From positions 4,111,739 through 4,175,738 of the forward strand of contig JAQFVV010000042.1 in assembly GCA_028023455.1 (NCBI GenBank): a DNA stretch of 64,000 nucleotides. The letters run 5' to 3'. A program made the translations under genes and the position numbers. The number at the start of each line of letters is the position of its first letter. The stretch's first letter is position 1. Below the pieces are notes generated by a model that saw only the letters and a program-made list of their open reading frames with translations, did no database searches and was not told the DNA's origin. The stretch is from Epiperipatus broadwayi (lineage: Eukaryota > Onychophora > Udeonychophora > Euonychophora > Peripatidae). Shown in pieces: positions 1 to 12,985 of this stretch.

Positions 1-1459
1 TTATATATATAGCCTTGAGCATTATTCCACTTATTATTTAAGTAATACTTTGAGTACAATTTGAAAATTATAATTATAGTTTGTAATGTTATAATTGACT
101 ATTTATTAGTCTGAATTCAGAACAGATTATATTTATCTGTTTAAAGAGGTTTATTTAAACTTCTCTGTATCAATAATTTCAATCTCTATGATCAAGTTAC
201 AGGTTGTCTTAATGACAGTTTGAAATTGTTGATTGTTATTGATATTGGGTTTGTCCAAGTGTTGACTGGTATTTAATGAATATGTGTATGTGTTGAAAAA
301 CATTCTACATGTGCAGTTCAATAAATAATATATATTCTATTATAATCATATGTGAACTGTTGTATGTGATGTATGATGTTTGCAAGGGAAGCTTGGAACA
401 AAATGTAGCAGATATTATGGTTCCATTATAATTATTTATTATAAAAAAAATTAATAATAATTCCTTTCATTTACACTTTATTCCATGTATTATATTGTTT
501 CAACATTTAATGTTCTTTTCTTACACTTTTTACTATTCAGCCCAGAGCTGCAAATATATTTAAATAATCATGATTATATCTATATTACTATATAAATGTG
601 AAAGTGTTTGTTTGTGACTTTATAACTCAACAAATATTGCACCAATCTTGAAGAATCTTGCATGTGTGTGTAGAATTTTACTAGCGTATACATTTTTACT
701 TTAATTGTTTTAAAAAAAAAAATGTGTGGAAAATCTATATCATAATTGTTTTCGAATGACATAAAAATGCAAAAAGAGGGCAGCACTGATTAAAAATATA
801 CAGAATTGGAAATTTTTTTAAACAAAAAGTATAGTTTTTGGTAAAGCAAAATAAATTTGATTTTGTAAATATATTTTAAATTAATTAAACTGTGTTTGTA
901 CTACATATTTAATTTTCTCATTTGAATAATGACAATTTAGATCAATTATAACAATGAAGTTGAAATATATATTTAACACATGTTAAAGTAAAATTTAAAA
1001 TGATACAGATATAGCAAGAGAAATGTTACTGAATTTGATAAACTTTTATTATGAAATTGATCAACTTTTAGGATACCAGTTTAAATATATTTGTCATGTG
1101 AAAAAGTTAATTTTAAAGCATCCCAGGTATAGCAACAGTAATACTGAATTTGATCAACTTTTACCATTTCCATTTACGTATATTTCCATATTGTAAAATA
1201 AGATGCTATGGCCTGCATATTGAAATACATACTAGAGAAGTGGAGAATTTGTTTTTGGTAATCCAGATAAAATTTTATTGCATAAATATATTTTAAATTA
1301 TTTAAATTTTATTTGAACTATGTATTAAATTTTCACTTGCATACTTTAAAATTTTATAGCCATTTTAAAATTATTACATGAGAAATATAAAATAATTTAT
1401 TTAAAGTTAAGTTATATTTCTTACAATACTGCTATTGATAATTATTCCATGTAAATATT

Positions 1460-1786
1460 ACATAAATATCACATGATCACTATTTTCTGGTTATTAAAGA
1501 ACCCATGACACCAAAATGTATGGATGCTGAACTGGGTTTAGATCTATATAATTATACAAGCAAATGAGTTTGGATTGAAGACATTATTGTTTTTATTTTG
1601 GATTCATTCGAAGATTTATGTGCAGTGCTCTCGTATCCAAGTCTCCTCACTGATGAAGGCCACAATCTAGAAACTTGTCTGGGGATATTGGGTCAGTAAG
1701 CACCAGATAGGGATTTTATACACAAACCTTCTTGTATCTAGCATTGGGTGGCACTACTCAATGGAGAGTTTTGCATCTATTATTAC
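1460..1786 (+). repeat. Family A interspersed repeat, copy 1
   Basis: Contains the family A core: gatgaaggccacaa, then a 'ctggggatattgg' block, a 'caccagatagggatttta' block and 'ggtggcactact...atggagagtttt'. The left end reads atcacatgatcact. The same sequence recurs at 18510, 23655, 26115, 29836 (reversed) and 36775. Confidence 0.65.
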
Positions 1787-3155
1787 GTAAATATATTTTA
1801 ATTATCAAACTTTCTACAGACACAAGAGAATAGAGAAATGGAGAGAATTAATGAGTAAAACTTTTATTTGGAATTCAACATATCAAAAATGGAATATATA
1901 AATATATTTTAATTATCAAACTTTCTAATAAAGCAAGATAACAACTAGAAAAATGGAATCTATTAGCAAGGAATATTTTTATCTGGTATTCAATACCTCA
2001 AAAATGGAAGGAATAATAAAACATTAAAAAATATTTACTGCTCAGAATATATCCTTGTATATATAAGTTGGAAATATACTTTAATTATCAATGGCATTAT
2101 ATGTTTTTATACTTTTTTTTATTTATTATTATTCTGCTAATGTGAGCAAAGCCATGGGCACAGCTAGTAGAATATAAATTTAAGGTCAAATATAATTATA
2201 CAAATATATTTATATTTTTGTATATTTATAATTACAATAAAAATTATATATGTTTTTAGGTATAATTATCAATTTAATTTTTCTATGCAATTGTGTATTT
2301 AAATATATTTGTGTTGTGATGAAGACTGCTGGTCAGTCGAAACTGTAAGGAAAGAAAATTAAAAATGTAGAAACAATATATTGCATTGAATACAGTGTAA
2401 ATAAAAGGAATTATTTAATATATTTGTTAATAAAATCAATTCATAGAAGATTAAGAAAAAGAAATTATTTATTATATATGTATATTTTCCCAGTGAATGT
2501 TATGCGATCCATCTGATGATTATTAAAAAATTTCTAAAAGTCAACTAGATTAGCCATTTAATACTAATTTTGAATTCATTTCAATCAAATAAAAGTATAT
2601 AAGAATTTCCATGTAGTATAAAAACATTAAAATCAGTTTGGTATCATAGAATTTGGTATATACTTATCAAAATAAATATTCACGATACCAGATATGATGT
2701 ATGTTTTAGTAATATTTTATACATAGCATATACGTGTGAATAATAAGTGTTGGGTTTGTTAAACGAAAGTGAAAAAAAAAAAAAGAAATAATTTATACAT
2801 CAGAAATAATATATATTTATTTATAGAAATGAAAAATCAGCCATATTTCCGAAAACAAATGTTTGTGCATTTTATGGTTGAAACTGTATTTACCCATAAA
2901 TCATATCAATTGTTTATTTTGATTATTTCAGAATTATGCATGATAGAATAAATAAATCATTTATTTATTTTTAAAGAAAGCTTCTTGACCAAATATATTT
3001 TTATATACGTTTTGCAAGAAAGCTAAAAAAATGTCATTTATATTATTTTTGAATTGCATCTATTCATATTTTTTGGATGTACCTCTTTTATTAGTCATAC
3101 TTTGTTAAAATACCAAAAATAAGTGATTTTAATCATTATTCGTTCAATTTTCATA

Positions 3156-3250
3156 TGTCAAAGCATCGGCCGGGAAGCGAACCTGCAACAACTGTCTGCA
3201 AGCAACTGCTTGCAAGGCAGCTGTGCTGACCTCTCGGTTACCAATGCTTT
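3156..3250 (-). repeat. Family C tRNA-like SINE, copy 1
   Basis: Read on the minus strand it has a tRNA-like head: a box A-like 'ggtaaccgagaggtcagca' and a box B 'GGTTCGCTTCC', ending at the shared 'ggccgatgcttt'. The same unit recurs at 6041, 17229, 35611, 47501 and 49578. Confidence 0.65.
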
Positions 3251-6040
3251 AGTCTAGCAATTGCAATATCTGTTTTTTTTTCTTCAGTAAATGAATTCTT
3301 TTCAATACTTTAAAATTGTGTGTTTCGGATGCACTTCACTTATTATTTAATCAGTTTTCTGTTAATCTCATCTTTAGATAATATTTTGTTTATTATTTTT
3401 AAAATAAACCAGAATTAGAAAAAAAATGAAAGCAATAATTCAATATAACTGGATATAATTACTTTAACCTAGTGGAAGTTATCAAATTATTTCATAAATA
3501 GACTTTAATATAAATATTATTTAATAAAACTGAACTTATTATTATGAGTTTAAATTAAAAATAAGTGTTATAAATTATATTTTGATAAAATGTTTAGCGT
3601 AAATGGGTCACTTCCTGTTGAGTTTTAGACTAGCAATTGGCTCAGTTTGCTGGTATTTTGGTTGAATTTTTAATAGATGCAATTAAAAAATCTGTTTAGA
3701 TATTTGAATAACAGCATAAATAAAATGTTTATATGGTTAATTGTTTAAGATGTTACATGATGTCCATTTAGCAATAAGCCTAATAGTTATCCAACTGAAG
3801 AAATTTAGGTTTTTTTATTCAGTTAGGAATTAATTCAGGAATACTTTGCCCTTTAATCTAGTATTTTACTACTGTGTTAAATTGCATAAATCTGACAACA
3901 TCAGTTTAAATGTTCAAAGAATTATAATTAGAAATCTAACAAAAATTATTAAAACCACAATAGTTGAGTCAAACTGTAATTTCTGATCTAAGATTACTGA
4001 TAAAAAATAACATTGATAAGGATTTGTATTAGTAAAATAATGAGTAAAGTAAAGGTATATACAATGGAGCTGTAATATATGCTACATCATCATACATAAT
4101 GTATAATAGCTCATCTTCTGTTGGTAAAATTTGATTAGAATATAATATTTATTGACTAATGAACTGCAACTGTACAGACTTTTCAACATGCACATATGTA
4201 TATTATCCATATATAAATTAAAATGGTAATATAAACAAAAATTTTAAAAAATATTAGTTATAAAAAAATTAAGAGATTACATCTACATATATTTTTTAAT
4301 AGTGATATGTCTGACTTTCACTGCAATTAAATACAATCTAGGCAGTGTTCTCTTCTATTGTTTTCAGTAACTTTTTTCTCTTATAGAAACATAATAGGCT
4401 AGTCTGGTTATCATGAAACTATGATATCTAATTATTTTGGTGTTTTTAAGTCAGTATTAATTTCAAATATGTTTAAAATTTTGTAAAAGTTTTAGCATGA
4501 CACTTAAAATTTTTTTTATTATGTGAAATACTGCACATCAAATTCAGAAAGGATCATAAAGGGAGAATAAAGTGTAATATGCTTTCACATTTGCAGGTAC
4601 AGCTCTCAGAGACGGAAAATAGCTGTTCAAGTATTCTAGTATCCTAAAATGTATTAAATTTGCAAATTTTAATGTTTTATTGTTGTTATTTTTGTTTATT
4701 TGCATTTTTGTTTCTTTGTTTACATTTTTTTGGATAGTATATAATTGAAATATATATATTGATCGATCGTGACTTCACTGTATGCAAATAGTAATACAAA
4801 CAAACACGTGTTAAGTAATGCAGTTATATAGCAAGCTTTCCATTGTTCCCACTATCTGAAGAATAATTTATTCAATAATTTGCATTTAGATGTTCGATGC
4901 GAATACAAGCACAGTCAAAGATATACCAAGTTTCCTCATAAACTTTAATAAGCACTACATCATGAAATAATTAGACTGCCTTTTTTAAGATATAGATAAA
5001 GAAACTCACCGTAATTATTTATATATCAATTAATAAAAATTGCTATTATTCATTTTTAAATAGAAACAATTATTTAAACTTTACTTTGAAATCTGTCTTT
5101 TTTTTCCTACTCCATTAAAATTTTACTAGAATTCCTCTCTTCATTAATTTATTACGAATAGATAATAGAATAATGATGGATGTAACATTCTGACCCTGTA
5201 AGTGGAGTTTAAAATTAATTTTTTGTGTTTGCTATCAGTTTTATCATTGATAACTTTTAGTCATGGCAATAAAGGTTGCATGCTAAGATAAATCTAATAA
5301 CAAAGAATAAACCAATAATAATTATTGATGATTTTTCTCCTCTGAACTTGCCAATATCAACATCGGCAGCTCTCCTGCAATCACTCAAACTGAAAACAAA
5401 TTTAAAATGAAAAAGCTTGCCAGAACTATTATTTTATTTCAAGAATTATTAAAGTTGATTTTTGACAATTATTCTTTCTCCTTTTTTTCTATAATGATTT
5501 TTTTTTTTTTTTGCGCACTGGAAACTATCTGGGTAACTTCCACTTGTTGGGTAATTGTTTGTTTTATAAAGAAACATGGTTGTCAAGGAAACAAGTAACA
5601 TTAATGAATATGAAAAGTAACTTAGAAAGAGGTTTATTATCTTGAAATATTTGCATATATGTGATCGATACCACAAACATGAATTTGGTTTTTAATGTGC
5701 AGACAATTTTAGAAAAAGACCAAAGTATAACCATGGTGAAACTACTAAATATCAAGTGGTTAACCTTAAATGTTACCAAAAAAATCTCTTTTGTGCCATT
5801 GCTTTATTTAGCTTATAGTCTGAAATGAATAAGAAATTATTTTATTTTTATTGAAGTATTTGTAGCTGTATCTATTGTTCATATTTTAAATGTGTATTTG
5901 CATGCAATATACATTTAATTATGTGTATATCACGTGCATACATATATGTATGTGCGCGCATCATATTTAGTGATTAATTATATCTCTGTTTATATAGTTT
6001 ATTTTAAATTGTGAAAATCCATATTTTTATTTTTTTTTAA

Positions 6041-6130
6041 TGTGTCATAGCATCGGCCGGGAAGCGAACCCGCTAACCCAGGACAACTGCTTGTAAGGCA
6101 ACCGTGCTGACCACTCGACCATCAATGCAA
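6041..6130 (-). repeat. Family C tRNA-like SINE, copy 2
   Basis: Same unit, minus orientation, box B GGGTTCGCTTCC intact, with a T-run on the left that corresponds to the A-rich 3' tail. Confidence 0.65.
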
Positions 6131-6234
6131 AAAAAAAGTGCATTATATTTCTTTTAGGATACTGATAAATATTTTTTAGAATGATAGCCCAATGGAAAGC
6201 AAAGGCTTCTCTATAGAATAGTGAAGTCATTGCT

Positions 6235-6455
6235 TACTAGGTTAGACAACTATTGGGCAGTGAGAATTTGAACAGTTTTCTATCTTTGTTTTATCCTATA
6301 GCTATGAATAGCCAAACACCCAGTATTGGATGGTTAACTAAGTTGGATATGGACTATATACCTGAAAGTCTTAGCTAATCAAAACGTTTAGATTTATCTT
6401 GTTAAAATTCAAACCCAGATTATGAACATGTCAGACTAGTGTGTTTCCACTTCAT
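6235..6455 (-). repeat. Family D SINE copy, minus orientation
   Basis: Shows the family D body (rc of 'gttaaccatccaatactgg...tatctagctat') followed on the minus strand's 5' side by a box B-like 'gggtttgaattt'. See the full copy at 27895. Confidence 0.5.
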
Positions 6456-7075
6456 GCTGATATTCTTTGACCTATATATAAATATATACCGAAGGCTTAC
6501 TATCAAGATTTTCTCTTTTCCAACATTTGCTTTATTATAACTATTTTCTTCTTTTTTTAAATCAGTTTCCCCCTCCTTTTACTCTTTCTAATTTTTTTTT
6601 TTTTTTTTGGAGTTTTTTCAATAAATATTTCTTGTTGGGTTTTTTTTGTTGTTGTTGTATATATTTTATGTTCTTTGTTTGAAGATATGATAACATAACT
6701 AACCAATGGTTACTAGGACAACTTGATAATATTTGATTATCACTGGTAATGTTTTGCCCTTGCTAATTGCTTTATTTATTTTAGAATCTTATATAAAGAT
6801 ACATCATAAAATAATGAAATCTTTTATATCATTATGGTCAATCCCTTTAAAATTATGGCAATATCTTTTCCAAGTTCTTTCTTTCATTTTGTATCTAAAG
6901 TCAATTTTAATGGATTTTTTATCTCTATCTCTTTTCCCCTTCCATTCAAAGCTTTATTTTTAACTTCACTTTCAAAATAATTCTGGAAAACTTCAAATAA
7001 TATAGTATAGCCTTACATCAATCAATCAACCAATCATTTGCAAGGTCATTATAGTCTGCATACTCTACATACACA

Positions 7076-7500
7076 AAATCATATGCATTATAACTATTTT
7101 ACTATATAGGGTATATGAGCACAGACTTACACATGACTCACCACTCTCCACACTATCTCATAACACTAATACACTTGAACACATATATGTTGAAAAGATA
7201 AATAATCACCAATATACGTATTTCATGCTAAATCAGTAATCATTAGTTGGTCCAGATTACCATCTCTACACATATATGCTATAAGTGCTCAGATATATAT
7301 TAAGATAGCCAAACCTCATACTTTAATGGACAGGCTTCAATCTACTCCACACTTCAACTCTTCAACCATCCATCCAATTTTCTGATGATGGAATGCTCGA
7401 AGGCCACCCTGAGGCCGAGATTCTTGTCACACCCATGTTGACCCAAGGTCAGCCTGATCCCTCATGTACAGTACATAATCCATTTAATACACATACAAGG
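7076..7500 (-). repeat. Family F retroposon-like element, copy 1
   Basis: Near full-length reverse complement of the element at 53582-54021, including 'gggtatatgagcacagact', the 'tgctaaatcagtaatcatta' core and 'cacccatgttgaccc'. It lacks the outer ~60 bases on its left. It is followed 30 bases later by the start of a second copy. Confidence 0.75.
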
Positions 7501-7528
7501 GATGGGCAGACATCTCTACTTATGTAAT

Positions 7529-8130
7529 AACTGAAACACACAGGCTTATTATATCATCACCATCAACCATTATCAATCCACTACAGGATGAAGGTCTCTC
7601 CAAGTTCAATCCATCTTTTCCTATCTTTAGCTTCTCTTCTCCACCTCACCCCTGCACCCTTTCTTATTTCATCCACCCATCTCACATGTGGTCTCTTTCT
7701 TGGTCTTTTACAATCTCTTGGAATCTAGTTTAAAATTTCAATTGTCCATCTGTTATCATCTCTTCTAACAATATGTCCAGCCCAACTCCACTTCAGTCTT
7801 TTAATTTTTTTCAATGAGGTCAGTAACACCTGTTTGTTCTCTTACCCATACATTGTGTTTTCGATCCCTTCTTGTTATTCCCAACATGCATCTCTCCATA
7901 CTTCTTTGAGTGGTCTGAAGTCTCTGTATTGCTCTTCTATTAAGTGTCCAAGTCTCAGATCCATAAGTAAGAACTGGCAAAACACATTTATTTAAAACCT
8001 TCCTTTTCAAACACATAGGCATATTTCTTTTTAGTATCAAATTATTTATGATTAATTTCATCCATTATATTTCCATCTGTAACTTATTATATACCTGTGT
8101 CTATATATGTAATATATAAGGTATATGAAC
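7529..8130 (-). repeat. Family F element fragment, copy 2, split by a LINE
   Basis: The end sequence 'aactgaaacacacaggctta' (7529-7548) and the continuation 'cctgtgtctatatatgtaat' are contiguous in the copy at 53582-54021 but are separated here by a LINE fragment flanked by a 10-bp duplication. The right end is cut at about 8130. Confidence 0.7.
7555..8082 (-). mobile_element. LINE (non-LTR retrotransposon) 3' fragment, RT C terminus
   Basis: On the minus strand, 8061-7801 encodes an 86-residue open stretch with VLPVLTYGSETWTL, RLQTTQRSMERCMLG and REQTGVTDL, a pattern typical of the region after the RT domain in RTE-like LINEs. Frame-disrupted coding continues to the 3' end (RPHVRWVDEIRKG, LGETFILQWIDNG) and a short (ATGG/TGA) tail. 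The fragment is flanked by CTTATTATAT at 7545-7554 and 8083-8092, a 10-bp target duplication. It is 5'-truncated, as LINEs usually are, and cannot move itself. Confidence 0.85.
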
Positions 8131-8351
8131 AGCTCTACATTTATATTTAATTTGAAATCATAACATGCATAGTATGCATTATATCAAAAATAAATCCAGT
8201 CCTACTTCATATAAAAACATCGGTTAAAAGTTTGAATTTAGACTGGGTAAAAATTTTAAAAAATTTTCCGATTCCAAACAGATAGTATTTTTCTTTTAGA
8301 TGCTCATATTTAATCTAGCTATTCTTTTAATATTGGTCAAAATAAGATGTC

Positions 8352-8486
<135 letters not shown>

Positions 8487-8536
8487 GTGAAAGATAATGA
8501 TCCTAAGTTTGATTGCATGAGTATTGATATGTTTAC

Positions 8537-8848
8537 TGACTTCAGACCACTCAAAGAAGTGTGTAGAGAGGAGTAACAAGAAGAGATTGAAAATGCAATA
8601 CATGCGTAAGAGAACAGATAGGTGTTACTGACATTGCTGAAAGAATTAAAAGATGATAATAATAGATTATCATAGGTGGACAATGAAATCTTAAACTGGA
8701 TTCCAAGAGATTGTAAAAAGACCCAGAAAGAAATCACATGTGGTTTGTATGGATGAAATAAGAAAGTGCACAGGAGTGATGTGAAGAACCTGGAGAGATC
8801 TTCATCCTACAGTGGATTGATAATGGTTGTTGTTGATGATAATGTAAT
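8537..8848 (+). mobile_element. LINE 3' fragment, plus orientation
   Basis: Same family as 7555-8082 on the other strand: 'ttcagaccactcaaagaagt', 'aacagataggtgttactgac', 'ttaaactggattccaagag' and the end 'cctacagtggattgataatg' with a TTG/GAT tail. It interrupts the duplicated unit between 'tatgtttactgac' and 'gtggtttttgccattagtca'. Heavily mutated. Confidence 0.75.
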
Positions 8849-11557
8849 ATGATGTGGTTTTTGCCATTAGTCAACATTTGTATTTAGTTTGAAACCGTAA
8901 TATGCATAATGTACATTATGTCAAAAACAAATTCTGTCTTTCTGCATGTAAAAACATCACATTTTTCTAATATCTATTTGTAGCATTAGGTATACACAAT
9001 AACAATGAAGGCCTTGCAGCATCTGTTATACCCATGTCTAAAGGTTTGAATTTAGATTGGGTAAAATTTTAAAAAAAATTTCAGATTCCAAACACAGTAT
9101 TTTTCTTTTAAATCCTCATATCTAATCCAACCATTCTTCTAGTATTGGTCAATAAATAGGTATCTTGTTATTATAATGGTCCTAAAATTGATCACCTGAG
9201 TATTAGTATGCTGACTGGAAATAACAATATCTGTGGTCCTTGCTATTAGTCAAAAACATATCCATCTTCGGGGATTCTATTCATAAATATAAACAATTCC
9301 ATATAAACAAAGCCTTTGCACATATTCTGATATTCAATAATTGTTAGTGTTTTGTTAACCAAAATCTGTCTTGTTGGTATTGGGATCAATTTATGTATTA
9401 CAGTGAAATTACAAAATCACCAACCTCACTTTTTAATCAGTTGCTTTTTTGTCTCTAATTTGCTTCATTAATACAAAGATTCAGACTATTAAGTTGATAT
9501 ACTTCTTTCTGGAAATGCCAAAATAAGTATAAAGTTTTGTTCTATGCTTTAATAAATTAATATAAATAAGGAGATTATATCCATATAAACAGGGATAACT
9601 TTTGCCTTTTGATGTTGCCAAGAAACTATTAATTGATGCCTCCCAGGGCTAAACAAGTTTTTTCTATTAACATATAATAGTTCTTTTGTTGGATTTTTTT
9701 TGTTGAAGTAAAAGTATAGAATTTTATGCTATGTTTTATCTTTCAATTATTTTTGAACTACTGAATTTTTAAAAATATGTATACCACTAATTAAATAAAT
9801 AATTGAATCATTTATTAGTCATGAATTCATAAGAATTTTGTATACTGGGCATGAATCACGAACCTTGATCTCTAGAGTTTGTTACTGCATCAAGCCATAT
9901 GGCATATATGCTTCTATCAGAGGGATATATTATCTTATTCAGTGTTGTATTTAATTAATTCAATTCTTTGGTTAAACTTATGAGCTTTTTATTTGAAGGA
10001 TTTTATAATTCTTTATTTTATATTATTCATATAGCATCTTAACAGCAAAATCAAAACTAATTTCTAAAATTATTAAGGCTATCAGAAATGGTTCTGATGA
10101 CTCCATTCCTGCTATTATTACATTTGCCAGCAACTTGAACAGTCTTCTTATTCAGATTTTTTCACATTAGAAAAATATCATATTCTACTATAAAAATAAA
10201 ACACTGTAATGAAAATTAATGAAACAGTTTTATTCATAATTCTAAATGGGATCGTTTACTATCTATTTTTAAAATGTCTTAAGTTGCTCATGTGATTATT
10301 TGACTTTTGAGCTCTAAAGTAAGGATCATTTAATTTATTTTTATATCCTGAATTATTCATGAGGTTATTTAATTATTCAATCTTTTAGCATTACATTGTC
10401 TAAGATACATTATTATCAAAGAATCTATTTTGTACCGCCATAATGTGCTAGGGGTATTAAGCTTCAGTCCTGCAATGCTCACCAATCCCATGCTTCCAAA
10501 GGCAGTTCTCTTCACAACGTAATATATATATATGTTAACTTTATATGCTGTATTGCAGATAAATTGTTTGCCATTTAAATTATTATTTTTTTAAAAAAAA
10601 CTTTTTTAATTGTCTTTTATGAAAATATACAGTACTGTGTATATAAAAAACTTTAATAGTGTATTAAATGTTAATTATTAAAAAATAAACTAACTGATAT
10701 CTATAATTGAAGACTAGCCATGTATTCTTATAATAATAGGACATTGTTTTATATTCCTGCCCCACCCTTTTTTTAAAAAAAAAAAAGACAAAGTTAATTT
10801 TTATATTTAGAAAAGATTCTAAGGAAATACATTACTAATTTTTACAATAATTTCCAGAGGATATCCTTATAACTAAGAAGTAGTTCTAGGCACGCTCGTA
10901 TGTGTTTACATGCATACATATATAAAAGTAAAGCCTATATCATCTGAGGTTGGTTTCAGCAGGTTTAAAACATGTTTGTTCTTTAAAGTTAATGCGTCTA
11001 CAGTCATCTGATCAACTTAAATTATCTTGAATTGTTTTATTCCCCGACAAGAATAGCTAGAGAATGAATGTTGGAAAAGTCTTTGCCCTGCAGTGAGCTA
11101 TTTAAAGAGATTTTATTTTTTTTATTTTCCCTAAAATAATTCAGAGCTTACTTCAGAAATTCATAACCATCTTAAAAAATCCCATATCTTCATTCTAGAT
11201 TTCAATCCCAGTTTGTGGAAATGCTAACTAATTTACTGTGCCATTTTTGCAGGTATATGCTTGTAAAGCAGATTTATAAAAGGATAATGTCAAAGTTATT
11301 AATGATATAATTTTAATTTTGACTTGCTAGAATAAATTTGTTAAGTATTGAAGAGCAAATCGGATGCTGTTACTTGGTTACAGTACTCTATTGCCTAATT
11401 ATTTCCACTTGTCTTTAAATAAAGATTATAGATAACATTTTATTACAATATGTATTTTTTTAAATCAGACTTTTGTTGTTGTTTGCGATAATTAATAAAA
11501 TTTAATATTAAATTACATTGTTCATTTAACACTCATTGATTTAGAGTTTGATCAAAA

Positions 11558-12313
11558 AGGTAACCAATTAATAATATAAACTAATTAACAGCACCGAGCT
11601 AGCTTTTGACAAAATACTGCCAGAATCATAGTGCAGAATAAAATGCAGTACAGGTACGCTTACATAATATGAAAATGAAGCCCAATATGCAAATAAGGCA
11701 ATTTAAATACTCCATTTTTCAGACAATAGAACACAAATTCTTTTTATTGGGGGAATGTGGATCCTTTGCAATTTCCCAAGCTGTTTTGCACTTTCTTTTC
11801 CTATCATCTCTCTCTCTCTGTCTCTTTGTGAGAAAATGGTTCTAATATTGAATGGAGAAAGATCTATATTCAGTCTTTGTTTAGTTCTGTTGTTCAGATA
11901 AGTGTGTGCTGGGTAATTCTCATGGATCTATTTGCATGGAATTTCCCATATAGAGCTAAACAAAAGACTGAATACAGATCTATCTTTCTTGATCATGAAC
12001 GCATCATGGATCATACATTTTCTCCATCCAATGTTAGAACTGTTTGATCTCAGAGAGACCATAAGAAAAGAACATATAAAGAGGCTTGGGCAATTGCAAA
12101 GAATTCACATTCCATCAACAAAAAGGATTTGGGTGTTCCATTGTCTGGAAAATGAAATATCTAATTGCCTTTTTTACATATTGGACCTCATTTATATATT
12201 ATATAAGCATACCTGTACTGCATAATTTTATTCAGTACTATGATTCTACCAGTGTTCTTCTGAAAGCTAGTTCAGTGCTACTAATTAATTTATCTTATTA
12301 ATTGGTTATCTTT
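11558..12313. mobile_element. ~755-bp fold-back (long inverted repeat) element
   Basis: The left arm starts 'aaggtaaccaattaataata' and the right arm ends in the matching reverse complement (tattaattggttatcttttc). Further paired blocks run inward: 'gcagtacaggtacgcttaca', 'ttttcagacaatagaacac', 'gaatgtggatcctttgcaat', 'ttctaatattgaatggagaa' and 'attcagtctttgtttag'. Arms are ~330-350 bp with a small loop near 11910-11930. No transposase. The open frames in the right arm are by-products of the arm sequence. Probably a MITE or fold-back DNA transposon. Confidence 0.8.
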
Positions 12314-12854
12314 TCCACAAAACTTGAAGTCATGGAGTATTTAAGAATTAAATAGTTTGTTGAAGAGTTAATAAGTTGAGATTGTTCATTTAAGTAACTC
12401 TAAATGGAACAGTGCAATTTAACAGTTTGATAACCACATCAAATTTCTCTATAATTTTACATATACGCATATGTTTGATGATGGTCTCACTTTTGACAAT
12501 AGCCAATCTATTAAAAATTGTATGTTTTACCAAAGATAGGAATAATGTACATACACTTATCTTCATAATAAAGTACAGATAATTCACTAGATGTTCATCT
12601 CTTTGCATTAGAATTTTAGTTTTTTTTTTTTTTGTTTGCTTTTTCCATAATAGACTATAACTAATGGCTTTGAAACTGAAAGAATATGGTCTCAGGTTGT
12701 TGTTTGCAGTATGATTCTAGTTAAGGAGGCACAATTGAATGGAATTCTATAATGAACTAAAGAATTTAAGAACTGAACACAAATTTTCATAAAATGGGAC
12801 TTAAAAAAATCAATATTTTTTTTCTCCTTATAAATAATTTATAGAAGATGTGAT

Positions 12855-12985
12855 ATGGTGATTGACTTGTCTGCATATGTGACCTGGGATTTGAAGATAT
12901 TTTCAGTTGCAAATCAGTCCATGGCCAATCTATCTAGCTATTTCATGTTGATCAATAAATGGTTATATTGGCTATAGGATATAGA
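12855..12985 (+). repeat. Family D SINE fragment
   Basis: Box B-like 'cctgggatttgaagat' followed by 'ggccaatctatctagctatt' and 'gatcaataaatggttatatt', the family D body. The 3' half is missing. Confidence 0.45.

Noticed and set aside
4590-4650. Possible small exon after 'cacatttgcag'
   Set aside because: There is an acceptor-like site, but no usable donor and no RUNX-like translation.
11932-12301. 97- and 71-codon ORFs
   Set aside because: They lie in one arm of the fold-back element and have no domain; the other arm explains the sequence.
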